From contig NZ_CP036433.1 of the NCBI RefSeq assembly GCF_007751035.1, positions 9,501,230 to 9,565,229 on the forward strand: a stretch of DNA of 64,000 nucleotides, given 5' to 3'. Below, piece after piece: positions 16,701-24,897 of this stretch. Numbering within the stretch: position 1 is the first letter of the stretch; each line of letters starts with the position of its first letter. The position numbers and the translations under genes were made by a program. Below the pieces are notes generated by a model that saw only the letters and a list, made by a program, of their open reading frames with translations, did no database searches and had not been told where the DNA came from. The DNA comes from Lignipirellula cremea (GTDB lineage Bacteria; Planctomycetota; Planctomycetia; Pirellulales; Pirellulaceae).

Positions 16701-18129
16701 CGGACCGTTCACCGTCGATATCCCCGCGACGGTCGAAGTCACCACCATCCCCGGACGCGTCCGGCGCCGGATCACCGTGCGGCCCGAACGACCGCTGACG
16801 GGCATGCACCAGCTGAAAATTCGCGGCAAAGTGCGGCCGTTGCCGGGTGAACGGGTCGCTGCTCCTGATATCGTGCCGCTGGATCTGGGCCGCGTGGAAC
16901 GGTTCCTGGCGCTGCCCCGACGGGTGCAATCGCAACAGTACAACTGGGAAACAAGCGGGCTGATTGAAGACACCCTGCCGGCCCCCTTTACCGAACCTGT
17001 CGAACCCGCCTCTGAAGCCTCAACCGAGGCAGCGTCCGATGTGGAGTACACCGCCTGGCGGGTGATCTCCGACCGGGTCAAAGCAGCCATCGACGATGTC
17101 GAACAAGGCTCGGGCGAACCGCTCGTCCGGCTGGCCGATGTCTACGTTACGGCCCGGCAGGACGGCTCCTATGTCGGGCTGGCCGCGTTTGACCTGGAAC
17201 CCGCCAGCCTGACCGCCTGCGAGATGGAACTGCCGATCGGCACGCATCTGGTGCACGTTTCCACCGCCGGATTGCCGGCCCTGCTCAGCGGCGAATCGAC
17301 CACCGGCTCCCGCTACCGGATCCGCCTGGCGACCGACCACCTGCCCCAGCGGATCGTGGTCTTGTACACAGGCGACGACTCCCGCCAAGGGGACGCATTT
17401 GGATACAGCTCTCCCACGCTGGTCGATATTCCGGTCGACCGCACGCTCTGGACGGTCTTCGGTCCTGGCGACGCGGGCGCAGGGGTCGAGATCGGCGAAG
17501 GCAGCGGCGTCGCCGTGGATCTGGTGCGACAGGAACAGTACCGCTGGCAGGCGCTGTCCACCCTGCTGGAACGGGCTGACAACGTCCTGCTGGAAAGCGA
17601 ACAAGTCCAGGCCGAATCCTGGCGACAGCCCTGGCTGGCTCGCTCCGTCGACATCCAGGAACGCCTGCAGCAGATTGAAGACAGCGCCGCCAACCAGCTG
17701 CTCGATGCGGCCGTCGATGGACGAAAAAAGGCGACCCAGTCTCCCCTCCATGCGAGGGAACGCCTGTGGATGCCGCTGGAAGTATGGCGATCGCTCGACC
17801 CGTTCAGCCGGCCGGTCCGCAGTACGTTCGCCGGCGCCATGCCGAAGATCTCGGTGGCTTACCCGGCCCTGGATCAGGGCTACTGGCGGCCCCTGTTCTG
17901 GATCGCCCTGTTGATCCTGGCGGTGTCGCTGGTCGAATGGCTGATCAGCCGCACTTGGCTGTACGAGCTGGTGCTGCAGTGGCCGCACGCCCTGGGCGTG
18001 GTCGCGGGGATTGCCTGGTGGCTGTTGCTGTCGCCCAGCGTCGTCGGCCTGGCGATTGTGGGCTTGAGCCTGGTGCTGGCCTTCGCCAGTCCCTGGCGCG
18101 GCCTGCGTCCGCCTTCTCCCGGCGTTTAA
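10744..18129 (+). CDS. Giant exported protein 2 of unknown function (two modules in tandem)
   Basis: 2461 aa, coupled to the preceding gene by a one-base stop/start overlap. It has an N-terminal membrane/signal segment (ACLALLFWLVIGAATPAVC, about residues 38-56), a beta-rich region, then at about residues 1240-1355 four hydrophobic helices, the last of which (VLLGLLVLALWWVGIGSVN) reads like an internal signal peptide. After it a second beta-rich region of ~1000 residues starts with VYEVFIPVDKDRKPTG and ends in a final hydrophobic bundle (FWIALLILAVSLVEWLIS and later segments). The openings of both halves resemble each other and the start of giant protein 1 (VYVVEEEGS, VYEVFIPVDKD, VYLRDKDGR), suggesting tandem duplication. 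A short Asp-Pro-Thr-Gly-Glu-Pro repeat lies near residue 265. No family recognised; a cell-surface or envelope structural role is a guess. Confidence 0.85.
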   Translation: MRSACSFLLRAHRGIGRNLRHAAGADAAGASSACLALLFWLVIGAATPAVCQAPGGPISQFRRVYVVEEEGSNQNMEAVGMSRRPMVFTPLRLEVFEQLLSTAKGSADAPAALRASIASAVYTARLDDKNQLVEGEARLQVVKYGEEAASISIDGCRLAISSAAWETPDSQPSMPALIGLASDGSRFLEAPAPGTLLLTWSLSSQQSAAGEMIFPLHLPDCANNELVLELPLGMTPSVDFGVVQQVEAEPPTDLPASNDPADPTGEPAADPTGEPAADPAASEETTDESAGPPTQKWRILLGGRIHSELRIARAPSPAQASSAVLVRRRLNYDLSERGASLVAELRIDSAERGLKELVVQADPTLRLISAQMGETDLPITVMETPRQYLISFPEPLYGLDRVVRLNGVAPLPQGEPWRLPAFEIRDAQRLEGTILVQVRDPLIVDFVQTDGVQQSAAASVGGADSGERLRFQCVRPDGALTLLLRKREIPLKCDCATAIRLGPATIVGRHTAELSTPEGEVFELEAYLPQSWIIDAIDTQPAEALEEWSIPSRGSQRQLLRMKLDRAITPERPLRLVVRAHQRTPAPGETISLEQLRMADFRGVNETRRLLALGAEPPHQLEVSGDADVQWLDETQLNASEREALQLRRGALLLLDDDGARALSVSLRSEGVRFSAQLQARAIADGPLLRMSYTMGVIPEASQLDRVQVRFSQASEEPLRWTLEGRPVAAVRLETNVAGGDMLDDGETWEITLPESLDRPFELTAERSSPLGTGRLLSLPSLPEAATQAGTIRIGSLGDQNIQIRHPQLRSAPSLDRGGDASTPIRAVLVYQPSQNISVLVEPTRPFQDAVWAWSCDLVTRCGATQTACSAVYRLENWGAATFSFRPPAGAASLTVLLGDREIDPVNADGLYSVTLPPGRRFPLVEVRYLIEEPGLGGAVRAFAPETTTAVLSSRWTAWLPPGFQAVPRHDSRSPLRRLLGRLQRTDGERPFRLFQTSDWEKLIGQEEQQTAAAASLSTFLIQLGEFDESRFAKTADDLSWAPVFSPRTWRDFFEMYQRPRSTTSGTNGSQQQAPPLPTIWIDRHALAACEMSPTSLLPAGEEPSRSLAAPGAGNRQIQRGASVLAAANLALLAGSDGLLLTSQKEAARLREQWRPSLRPHLGVIRLDRQGELAAGLAIQTPYLSTSQWLRNDAGPENPWRQSPEAAFAANRFAGWSAHQSSGVDLSRAVLRIYQPAQVEALAWSAMLLTAALAAWLLRRRPLWRIVVCVGFGALALSAPAPYVAIASGSFLGILFGCALGWVWSLTRAARDPLDPGDTVIGHPIAPQLAGTTVSRVLLGLLVLALWWVGIGSVNLAQEPSNAKGRPVYEVFIPVDKDRKPTGMIQVPQPLEEELLRVARGSKAATRDWVIERVVYHCQLDRQGIGGKVGIAQLSAEYSLVIHQPTQVELPFEKVYLLEGEPVLLDNSPIEHGADNGTFTFNAPTPGAYLLRMEFRPREFFHGDDFTSFEIPAVPAPQAQLLVTLPGNVAATSPTALGATTVDPETSRLMINLGPVDRVSLRWPTQGGDFSSAPRQTVDQSIWVKYRPNSVIYETHCTWQIPPGRVLTRVGMTVDPRLKLLKLSPDQPVARTTSVLDPVTGMQQIELELNREFEQELNLQIGFLAIDGSGVGLTQFYRIDPVDSDLRRRWVGVSTAPNLNFELQTDAPLEAVTAAEFLSDWGPATEQPLAAYRLPPGNVGWRATLTPHPTSIVAERCEEWVSLDHPAARLFFEADLKIEQGEVFQHRLATAGVQVERISVQRDGKEVAHRWSHDGQGVTTIFLNEPLSGRYRLQLEGAIPMPTNTEQPRGRRQVAVPLLNLAGVRSASDCRLHIYRRQTIEVLSAGAENLEVETIGEPGDFDPTWGRLVGEWTAADAVGEDWIAASATPLGVANLRVSLNLPQTVCQQLTTLRREDARWTAEVDCRLNVLRDSLDVIRFDAPPEWDGPFTVDIPATVEVTTIPGRVRRRITVRPERPLTGMHQLKIRGKVRPLPGERVAAPDIVPLDLGRVERFLALPRRVQSQQYNWETSGLIEDTLPAPFTEPVEPASEASTEAASDVEYTAWRVISDRVKAAIDDVEQGSGEPLVRLADVYVTARQDGSYVGLAAFDLEPASLTACEMELPIGTHLVHVSTAGLPALLSGESTTGSRYRIRLATDHLPQRIVVLYTGDDSRQGDAFGYSSPTLVDIPVDRTLWTVFGPGDAGAGVEIGEGSGVAVDLVRQEQYRWQALSTLLERADNVLLESEQVQAESWRQPWLARSVDIQERLQQIEDSAANQLLDAAVDGRKKATQSPLHARERLWMPLEVWRSLDPFSRPVRSTFAGAMPKISVAYPALDQGYWRPLFWIALLILAVSLVEWLISRTWLYELVLQWPHALGVVAGIAWWLLLSPSVVGLAIVGLSLVLAFASPWRGLRPPSPGV
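11527..11574 (+). repeat. Two perfect 24-bp tandem repeats inside giant protein 2
   Basis: A 24-bp unit beginning GATCCAACAGGCG occurs twice head to tail (11527-11550, 11551-11574) and starts a third time with a GATCCA that diverges. It encodes the octapeptide DPTGEPAA twice in a linker rich in Pro, Asp and Glu. Because it is a multiple of three, copy number can vary by slippage without breaking the frame. Confidence 0.9.
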
Positions 18130-18747
18130 AACCCACCGCCTGCGACGGAGCGTTCGTTCCCGCGGGGCGGCCCAAGGCGGACCGGGAGAAGGCGCTTGAT
18201 TTGACCGGGGGTTGATCTTCACCCCGCGTCAGCCGGCTTGCAGCCCTTTTCCCGCCGACGTCGCCGCTGGGGTTGATGCTGCGCGGTTGGACGCAGATCG
18301 CGGCAACTGCTGTCCGTATCAGTTGATACGTCCGAAGGAGGCGACCAATCAGGAACCAGCGGCGGCCGCTGCCGGTGCGAGGATCGCCCCACGAAGCGAA
18401 GAAATGGCCATTTGATACCACACGTCCGTTTCCCTCAGGCGTTTCTCCGTTCGACGGTGGAAGCGGTACGACGCCTGGTGTGCGCCGCTCTTTTGCCTGC
18501 GACGACCGCTCCGCTGAAAGCCGGCAATTGCCAACGGGCAGAAGTGCGCCTTGGCCGCCCTTCTTCGCCATTTTCCTGGCAGAGCACGTCCCGACAAAAG
18601 GGAAGTTTTCCTCTACATTGGCGATCGCGTCGGTTATCAGTCGCTCGTTTTCGGGGTTAACCCTGAAGGGGATGCCCGACAGACGGGTTCCTCGTCGCCG
18701 CTCTGCCCTGGCGTTTTTGTTCCTTTGTTTCACGGCAAATGTTTCCT
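18130..18747. other. Intergenic region between giant protein 2 and the UbiD-family gene
   Basis: About 600 bp with no ORF that looks like a protein. The only clear element is the palindrome CGTATCA-GT-TGATACG at 18315-18330 (7-bp arms, 2-nt centre), which has the form of an operator for a dimeric repressor. A TGATACC half-site-like sequence occurs again near 18412. No terminator with a T-run was seen after the upstream stop. Confidence 0.4.
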
Positions 18748-20580
18748 ATGGCTCGCACGCTCGCACGCACCATTGAAGAGCTGGACCAGGCCGGACGGCT
18801 GGTGCGCATCGAGTCCGAGGTCGACCCCTTCCTGGAAGCGGCGGAAATCCAGCGGCGCGTCTATCGGTCAGGCGGTCCTGCCGTCTATTTCAGTCGACTG
18901 CGGGGCTGCCGTTTTCCGGCCGTTTCCAACCTGTTCGGCACGATCGACCAGGCCCGCTTTCTGTTCCGCCATACGCTGGAATCGGTCCGCCGCCTGATCG
19001 AACTGAAGATCGACCCGAACGAGTTCTGGCGCCGGCCGACCCGCTACTGGAAGGCGCCCTGGGCCGCGCTGGGCATGCTGCCCAAAGTGCGGCGCGGTCG
19101 CTTGCGCTCCTGGCAATCGATCCGCGTGGGCGAGCTGCCGCAGATTGTCTCCTGGCCCGACGACGGCGGCGCGTTCATCACCCTGCCCCAGGTTTTCAGC
19201 GAGAACGTCGAACAGCCCGGCGTGATGCATTCCAACCTGGGCATGTACCGCGTGCAGCTTTCCGGCGGGCAGTACGCCCCCGACCAGGAGATCGGCCTGC
19301 ACTACCAGATTCACCGCGGGATCGGCGTGCATCATGCGGCCGCCCTGCGACAGAACAAGCCGTTTCGCGTCAATATTTTTGTCGGCGGAACGCCCTCCAT
19401 GACGCTCGCGGCCGTGATGCCGTTGCCGGAAGGGATGTCGGAATTGACTTTCGCCGGGGCGCTGGCTGGCTTTCGTATCCCACTACTGGCCGAGCCCGAC
19501 CGTCTGCCCGTTTATCGCGACGCCGACTTTATTATCCGCGGCGTGGTGGAGCCCAACAGACTGTTGCCGGAAGGCCCCTTTGGCGACCACCTGGGCTATT
19601 ACAGCCTGGCCCATGACTTTCCCGTGCTGCGGGTCGAGGAGGTGCTGTGCCGGGCCGACTCCGTCTGGCCGTTCACGGCCGTCGGTCGTCCCCCGCAGGA
19701 AGACACCGTCTTTGGCGAGCTGATCCACGAACTGACAGGACCTGTCATTCCAACCGTGCTGGCGGGCGTCCACGCCGTACATGCGGTCGACGCCTCGGGC
19801 GTGCATCCGTTACTGCTGGCGATCGGCAGTGAACGTTACACGCCGTACCGCCGCGACGATCGACCGGCCGAACTGCTCACGCAGGCTTCCGCCATTCTGG
19901 GCCAGGGGCAAATGTCGCTGGCCAAGTATCTGTTCATTGTGAACCGCGACGACGACCCTGAACTCCACATTCACAACGTCGCCGCGTTTCTTCAGCATGC
20001 GCTGGCCCGCGTGGACTGGCGGCGTGATCTGCACTTTCATACCTGCACCACGATCGACACCCTGGATTACTCCGGCGACGGTTTCAACGCAGGTTCCAAA
20101 GTGGTGATCGCCGCCTCCGGCCAGCCGCGGCGCGCCTTGCCGGCGCAGCTGGACTTTGACCCGCAGTTGCCGGACGGGTTCTCCCGGCCGCTGTGCCCGT
20201 TGCCTGGCGTGCTGGTGGTGCAGGCTCCTGCATACGCCAGCGCAGGACGCGACACGGCGATCGAAGAATGGACCCGCCAGGTTGCGGCCGACGCCCCGCT
20301 GAATCGTTTTCCGCTGGTGCTGGCGGTCGACGACAGCGAGTTCACCGCCGCCAGTTTGAACAACCTGATCTGGGTCGCCTTCACGCGGAGCAACCCGGCC
20401 CGCGATCTGCATGGCGTCGGTTCCTTCACGCGCGACAAGCACTGGGGCTGTGAAGGCTCGCTGATTCTCGATGCTCGCCGGAAACCGCATCATGCGCCGC
20501 CCCTGATCGAAGACCCGGCCGTCATGAAAAAAGTCGACGCCCTGGCCGCCCGGGAACCGGCGATCGGCAAGTACCTGTAA
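18748..20580 (+). CDS. UbiD-family prenylated-FMN decarboxylase
   Basis: 610 aa from the ATG at 18748 (another ATG three codons upstream is equally possible). Family hallmarks are clear: an N-terminal LDQAGRLVRIESEVDP block, then the SMTLAAVMPLPEGMSELTFAGAL region, and the conserved EGPFGDHLGYYS motif (about residues 276-287) followed by a TAVGRPPQED block; these line the prFMN and metal site in UbiD, and the conserved Glu and Arg needed for decarboxylation lie there. The C-terminal part (VLAVDDSEFTAASLNNLIW) matches the UbiD dimer domain. It is longer than E. coli UbiD (~497 aa). The substrate is unknown: ubiquinone/menaquinone precursor or aromatic acid are the usual options. No ubiX-like gene is next to it. 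Confidence 0.9.
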   Translation: MARTLARTIEELDQAGRLVRIESEVDPFLEAAEIQRRVYRSGGPAVYFSRLRGCRFPAVSNLFGTIDQARFLFRHTLESVRRLIELKIDPNEFWRRPTRYWKAPWAALGMLPKVRRGRLRSWQSIRVGELPQIVSWPDDGGAFITLPQVFSENVEQPGVMHSNLGMYRVQLSGGQYAPDQEIGLHYQIHRGIGVHHAAALRQNKPFRVNIFVGGTPSMTLAAVMPLPEGMSELTFAGALAGFRIPLLAEPDRLPVYRDADFIIRGVVEPNRLLPEGPFGDHLGYYSLAHDFPVLRVEEVLCRADSVWPFTAVGRPPQEDTVFGELIHELTGPVIPTVLAGVHAVHAVDASGVHPLLLAIGSERYTPYRRDDRPAELLTQASAILGQGQMSLAKYLFIVNRDDDPELHIHNVAAFLQHALARVDWRRDLHFHTCTTIDTLDYSGDGFNAGSKVVIAASGQPRRALPAQLDFDPQLPDGFSRPLCPLPGVLVVQAPAYASAGRDTAIEEWTRQVAADAPLNRFPLVLAVDDSEFTAASLNNLIWVAFTRSNPARDLHGVGSFTRDKHWGCEGSLILDARRKPHHAPPLIEDPAVMKKVDALAAREPAIGKYL

Positions 20581-20784
20581 GCCGGCCCGCTGCCTGCCTG
20601 GCGGATTGCTGTCAGGAGATTCGCCGTTCGGGCTATCGCCGGCGGGGGGATCACCCTTAGAATGGTGGGCGGATGGACCGAAGAGTTGCTGCGCCCGGCT
20701 GGGATGACGGCAGGCTCGAAGCATTGCTGCGATACGCGCGGAATGCGGCGGAACAGGAGTTTGTTGCAAAAGGGGCGCACTGCT

Positions 20785-21525
20785 TTGAAAGTTGTGATTC
20801 TAGGGACGGCCGGCTATCGACCGAACGATCACCGCCAAACGACCTGCGTCATGCTGCCGGAATCGGGAGTCCTGCTGGATGCTGGCACCAGTATCTATCG
20901 GGCGGCCGAGTATCTCACCACCGATACGCTGGATATCTTCCTCAGCCACGCTCACCTGGACCATATTTTTGGGCTGACAGTGCTGCACGATCTGCTGCAC
21001 CTGAGGCCGTTATCGCGGGTGACGCTGCATGCCGAGGCGGAGAAGCTCGCCGCCGTGGAACAGCACCTGTTTCATCCGTCGCTGTTTCCGGTTCGCCCGC
21101 CGCTGGACACCGAGATCCTGGCTGCCGAGGTGCAGCTGGCCTGCGGCGGCCGGTTGACGAGCTTTCCGGTCGTGCATCCCGGCGGCGCCCGCGGCTACCG
21201 GATCGACTGGCCCGACCGCAGCCTGGCCTATGTGACCGACACCACGGCCAACATCGACGCCCCCTATGTACAGCATATCCAGGGAGTCGACCTGCTGATC
21301 CATGAGTGCCATCTGCCCGACGGCAAAGACAAGTTCGCCCGGCTCACCGGTCACAGCTGCCTGACTCCCGTCGCCCAGGTCGCAGCCTACGCGGAAGTCG
21401 GCCGGGTCGTCCTGATCCACATGAACCCGCTGGCCGAAGGGGACGACCCGCTAGGGGTCGACAACGTCAAGTCGATCTTCCCCCACATCGAAGTCGCCCG
21501 CGACCGGCAAGAATTTGAGTTCTAA
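20785..21525 (+). CDS. Metallo-beta-lactamase-fold hydrolase (RNase Z/phosphodiesterase-like)
   Basis: 246 aa when started at the TTG at 20785, which has AAGGGG about 10 nt upstream and gives the family-typical opening (M)KVVILGTAGYRPND; upstream in-frame ATGs at 20662 and 20704 add unlikely residues. The zinc-binding HxHxDH motif is present (SHAHLDHIFGL), with later ligands in VVHPGG, TDTT, IHECHL and the C-terminal LIHMNP. The T(T/C)VML-type strand and the ribonuclease Z-like order of motifs suggest a phosphodiesterase or related hydrolase rather than a beta-lactamase. The actual substrate cannot be read from sequence. The gene converges on the glycosyltransferase gene; the spacer between them holds dispersed repeat A. 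Confidence 0.85.
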   Translation: MKVVILGTAGYRPNDHRQTTCVMLPESGVLLDAGTSIYRAAEYLTTDTLDIFLSHAHLDHIFGLTVLHDLLHLRPLSRVTLHAEAEKLAAVEQHLFHPSLFPVRPPLDTEILAAEVQLACGGRLTSFPVVHPGGARGYRIDWPDRSLAYVTDTTANIDAPYVQHIQGVDLLIHECHLPDGKDKFARLTGHSCLTPVAQVAAYAEVGRVVLIHMNPLAEGDDPLGVDNVKSIFPHIEVARDRQEFEF

Positions 21526-21554
21526 CGCGGAGCGCTTTGGCAGGGGACGCGGAG

Positions 21555-21760
21555 CGAATTACTACCTGATTCTGGTTCGTCGTTGTGCGAACCAGCCGGC
21601 GCAGAAAGTCGACTTTCGCTCCGCGAAAGTACGCGTCCTTTCACGGAGTGAAAGGCGACTGACCGGCGTCTGTCCTTCCTTAAAACGACGAACGAGGATC
21701 GATCAGTTATTCCTTTCACGTTCCGAGCAAAAGGCGACTGACCGTCGACTTTCGTCAGAT
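21555..21760. repeat. Dispersed hairpin repeat, copy A
   Basis: Mosaic intergenic repeat between convergent genes. It starts with GAATTAC..GATTCTGGTTCGTCGTT, contains the hairpins CTTTCGctccgCGAAAG (21613-21628) and CCTTTCACggaGTGAAAGG (21637-21655), and ends with GACTGACCGTCGACTTTCGTCAG. Related sequences lie at 33508-33633, 44165-44370 and 45915-46046. Confidence 0.8.
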
Positions 21761-21782
21761 AAAAATTCCTCGCGCCGTGAAT

Positions 21783-22991
21783 CTACACGCTGGTCGTTTG
21801 CTCACTTGGCTGGGGCGTTGTGGCGGCGGGGCGCAGGCCGGGCTGCTTGCGGTGGTAGATCGCTTCGATCAGCTCTTCGTAGCCGACGACCATCCGTTCC
21901 AGCGACCAGCGGTCGACCACCTTGCGACGACCGGCCGATCCCAGGGCGGCGGCCAGCGCCGGGTCCGATAACAGGGTGTAAGCCCGGGCCGCAATTTCAT
22001 CGGCGTGGCCCGGTTCGGCCAGATACCCGGTGACGCCAGGCTCGACGCTTTCGGCCACCGAACCGACGCGGGTGGAAACGACCGGCAGGCCGGTCGCCAT
22101 CGCTTCCAGGATGGAAACCGGATTCGCCTCGTTGTGCGAAGTCAGCAGGAACAGGTCCAGCGCCGCCAGCAGCTCGGGCACATCGGAACGGGACCCCAGA
22201 AAATGCACGTGCGATTCAATCGGTCGTCCCGCCACGGCGGCCGTCAGCTTCTCCCGTTCGGGTCCGTCGCCCACCAGCAGAAAGTGGGTCTCCGGCAGGT
22301 CATGCTGCAGCAGCGCGGCCGCCCTCAGAAAAAGAAGGTGATTCTTCTCCGGCCGCAAGGCGGCCACAATCCCGACCAGCGGAGCGTCGGCCGGAATGCC
22401 CAGCTCGGCGCGGAGTCGGGCCCGTTGCTCAGGCGCGGGTCGAAAGCGTTGCACGTCGACGCCGTTGGGGATCACGTGGACTTTCTCGGCCGGGAACTTT
22501 TCGTTCTCGACCAGGTGCCGGCCATGCTCGCTGGCAACGCCAATAAAGCCGTCGGTGATCGGCGTCAGCCAGCGATTCAAACGGCCCACGCCGTCTGGCC
22601 AGCCGGTCGAGTGCAACGCCGACAACACGACCGGGCAGCCCGCCCGCCAGGCGGCCAGGCGTCCCCAGAACATTTTATCGCCGGCGCCGACGGTCACCAC
22701 GGCGTCGATCCGCCGGTCGCGCAGCAGGTTCGTCAAACGGCCCAGCACGCGGCAATCGTACTTGCCGCCCAGCAGGCCATGGTGCACCGGCATCTCCTGC
22801 GCCAGTTCTTCGCCCAGCGGACCGAGCTCTTTCAGGCAGCAGATTTCCGGCTGGATGCGGGTGCGATCCAGGCGGCGAACCAGATTGACGAGCAGTGTTT
22901 CCGCCCCGCCGATCGGCATGCTGGTGATCAAAAACATGGTCCGCAAGGGACGCGTTTCCGTCGCAGACGTTACGGTTGATTGTCGGGACAT
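21783..22991 (-). CDS. GT4-type glycosyltransferase
   Basis: 402 aa. The N-terminal Rossmann domain opens with MFLITSMPIGGAETLLVNLV, the usual acceptor-side loop of GT4 enzymes. The C-terminal domain has VHVIPNGVD, the nucleotide-sugar-binding VGIVAALRPEKN and LLVGDGPEREKL blocks, and the EX7E motif around EANPVSILEAMATGLPVV. It should transfer a sugar from a nucleotide donor during exopolysaccharide assembly in the cytoplasm. It follows the flippase gene with a 22-bp overlap, so the two are co-expressed. Donor and acceptor cannot be determined. Confidence 0.9.
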   Translation of the reverse strand: MSRQSTVTSATETRPLRTMFLITSMPIGGAETLLVNLVRRLDRTRIQPEICCLKELGPLGEELAQEMPVHHGLLGGKYDCRVLGRLTNLLRDRRIDAVVTVGAGDKMFWGRLAAWRAGCPVVLSALHSTGWPDGVGRLNRWLTPITDGFIGVASEHGRHLVENEKFPAEKVHVIPNGVDVQRFRPAPEQRARLRAELGIPADAPLVGIVAALRPEKNHLLFLRAAALLQHDLPETHFLLVGDGPEREKLTAAVAGRPIESHVHFLGSRSDVPELLAALDLFLLTSHNEANPVSILEAMATGLPVVSTRVGSVAESVEPGVTGYLAEPGHADEIAARAYTLLSDPALAAALGSAGRRKVVDRWSLERMVVGYEELIEAIYHRKQPGLRPAATTPQPSEQTTSV

Positions 22992-24538
22992 GACGAGAGC
23001 CTTGTACGGTGTCGAAGTTTGTCACAAAGCAGGCGGAAAGCGGCGTCGAGCTCGACCCGATCCTCCTGCGAAAAATACCAGCGGTACGGCATGGCCAGCA
23101 GCACGAACGCCAACAAGCCGATCGCCCCCGGCAACGGCCCGCCCAGCAGCAATATCGGCAACAGCGCCGCGCACCAGCCGCCGCAATCCATCTTCATGCC
23201 GCTGCGACTGCTTAACCCCAGCAGCAGCACCAGGGCGGTTGCATTGGCCGCGGCCGTCGCCGCCACGGCGCCCGGCAGTCCCCACCAGGGAACCAGCACG
23301 GCGTTAAGCGAAAAGTTCAGGATCAATCCCAGGAACAGCGCCAGGCTGGCGAGCTTTGCTTTCTCGGCGCACCACAGATAGTTCTGCGTCACGATGAGCA
23401 GGCTGAACCACACGCAGTAAGCCGTGGTGCCCGGCATCACCGCCAGCCCTTCGGCGTAACGTCCATTCAGCGCCCAGGCGAACAGCCAGGGCGACCCCAG
23501 CAGAATCCCCACGCCGGCCAGCGTGAATCCCAGCGATAACAATTTGAGCGCCAGCAGCACGCGCCGGGCGACCAGCTGCTGGCGGCCGACTTCCCATTCG
23601 TGCGACAGGTACGGCAGAATCACCCCGCCCAGCATGCCGGCCAGGCTGACCAGCAACAACGGCGTCACGCGACTGCTGTGGTACTGCCCGACCAGACTCT
23701 GCGCTAGCGACGTATCGCCCTGGGCAAAGTGCAGAATCATATAGCGGTCGGCCGCATCGAACAGATTGGAGAGCAGATTGATGACCCAGACCCAGCCCGC
23801 AAAAGGGATCAGCTTGCTCCACAGATCGCGATGCGAAAGCGCGGTTTCGGTCGTTCCCGACAGCGAGCTAAAGCAGCTCCGTGTGAACCAGATCGCCGCC
23901 GCCATTCCGCCCAGACAGGCAACCACATAAGCCGTAACCAGGGAGCTGACTCCGCCGCCAAACCCGGCCAGCAGGGAAACGCCCAGCAGCGTAAACAGCA
24001 TGCTATGGACAAACTGCATGACCGACGACGCCCTGACCTGGCGGAGTGCGATCAGCAGCTCGTTGATAAAATTGAAAACGATCGCACAGGCCAAAGCGAC
24101 GGCCAGCCAGCGGACCAGACCGCCCAGCGAACGCTCTTTGAACACCACCCAGGCGGCGGCCTCGCTGGCGCAAAACAGGAGGGAAACGCCCAGCAGACCC
24201 AGCAAGGTGGAAACGATCGTCGTGCGCCGCAGGAACGGCCGCAGTTGCCCGCGACGATGATAATACTCGGCGTAACGGCCAAAGGATCCCGGCAATCCCA
24301 GTACAGCCAAAGGCGCCGCCAGCATCAGAAAGCTGAACGCCAGCGACCATTGTCCCAGCTGTTCATCGGTCAGCAAGCGACAGAAAACGACGTTCCGGCC
24401 AAAGCCAATCAAACGCTGCAGGATCGTCATCGCCAGCATGAACGCCATGCCCAAGGCGAGCGAATCGGTGGGCAGCGAAACGGGCGAACCTGAGTCAGCT
24501 GGGGTGACTGATCCCGCCTGGTCCGAAGGTGCATTCAT
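22970..24538 (-). CDS. Polysaccharide flippase (Wzx/MATE-like, PST family)
   Basis: 522 aa integral membrane protein with about 12-14 hydrophobic helices spread over the whole length, beginning near residue 30 (LALGMAFMLAMTILQRLIGF). The early GFGRNVVFCRLLTDEQLGQWSLA pattern is typical of Wzx/PST exporters (helix 1, short loop, then a conserved Gly and aromatic residues). It is expected to flip lipid-linked repeat units across the inner membrane. The glycosyltransferase gene downstream overlaps it. The upstream spacer to the IS (24539-24897) is ~360 bp and shows no gene. Confidence 0.9.
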   Translation of the reverse strand: MNAPSDQAGSVTPADSGSPVSLPTDSLALGMAFMLAMTILQRLIGFGRNVVFCRLLTDEQLGQWSLAFSFLMLAAPLAVLGLPGSFGRYAEYYHRRGQLRPFLRRTTIVSTLLGLLGVSLLFCASEAAAWVVFKERSLGGLVRWLAVALACAIVFNFINELLIALRQVRASSVMQFVHSMLFTLLGVSLLAGFGGGVSSLVTAYVVACLGGMAAAIWFTRSCFSSLSGTTETALSHRDLWSKLIPFAGWVWVINLLSNLFDAADRYMILHFAQGDTSLAQSLVGQYHSSRVTPLLLVSLAGMLGGVILPYLSHEWEVGRQQLVARRVLLALKLLSLGFTLAGVGILLGSPWLFAWALNGRYAEGLAVMPGTTAYCVWFSLLIVTQNYLWCAEKAKLASLALFLGLILNFSLNAVLVPWWGLPGAVAATAAANATALVLLLGLSSRSGMKMDCGGWCAALLPILLLGGPLPGAIGLLAFVLLAMPYRWYFSQEDRVELDAAFRLLCDKLRHRTRLSSCPDNQP

Positions 24539-24897
24539 GGCGGCAGCAAGCGAAAGAAAAATCCCGGAAAGATACGTCCCGCATCGGGAGTCTTCCCAGG
24601 CAAGCCGGAAGGAAGTCTGCTGCGGTCCTTAGAGACCACAGGCAGCGCCGGCGGGTCGAATCCGCCTGGCCGGCGGCGCCCGCTTGTCGCCTTGGCTACC
24701 AGGGTGAGGGGAAGGCGACGTCCGACGCGGGTGCGAGAACAAAGGTGTCAATCAAGCGTCAGACGCCGCCTCGCCATCACTCGTGGCGTCGGCCAACACA
24801 CAACTCTAGGTTGCAAAAAAGGGCGCGCGCGCAGAAAGTTGGGGCGACAGAAAAAAGAGCGCCCGTTCGCGGCCGAAGGGATCGCGGTTGCTGTGGC
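24539..24897. other. Intergenic region upstream of the flippase, ending in an IS target duplication
   Basis: About 360 bp without a plausible gene. A GGCGG/CCGCC stem with a GTCGAAT loop at 24650-24666 resembles a tRNA T-arm, but no acceptor, D or anticodon arm fits around it. The last 11 bases (24887-24897) are the left copy of the target-site duplication of the adjacent IS. Confidence 0.4.

Noticed and set aside
18375..18776. 133-codon open frame in the spacer before the UbiD-family gene
   Set aside because: No ribosome-binding site and no protein-like composition, and it runs into the UbiD gene in another frame.
24650..24666. T-arm-like stem-loop (GGCGG, GTCGAAT, CCGCC)
   Set aside because: No acceptor stem, D-arm or anticodon arm fits on either side, so it is not called as a tRNA.
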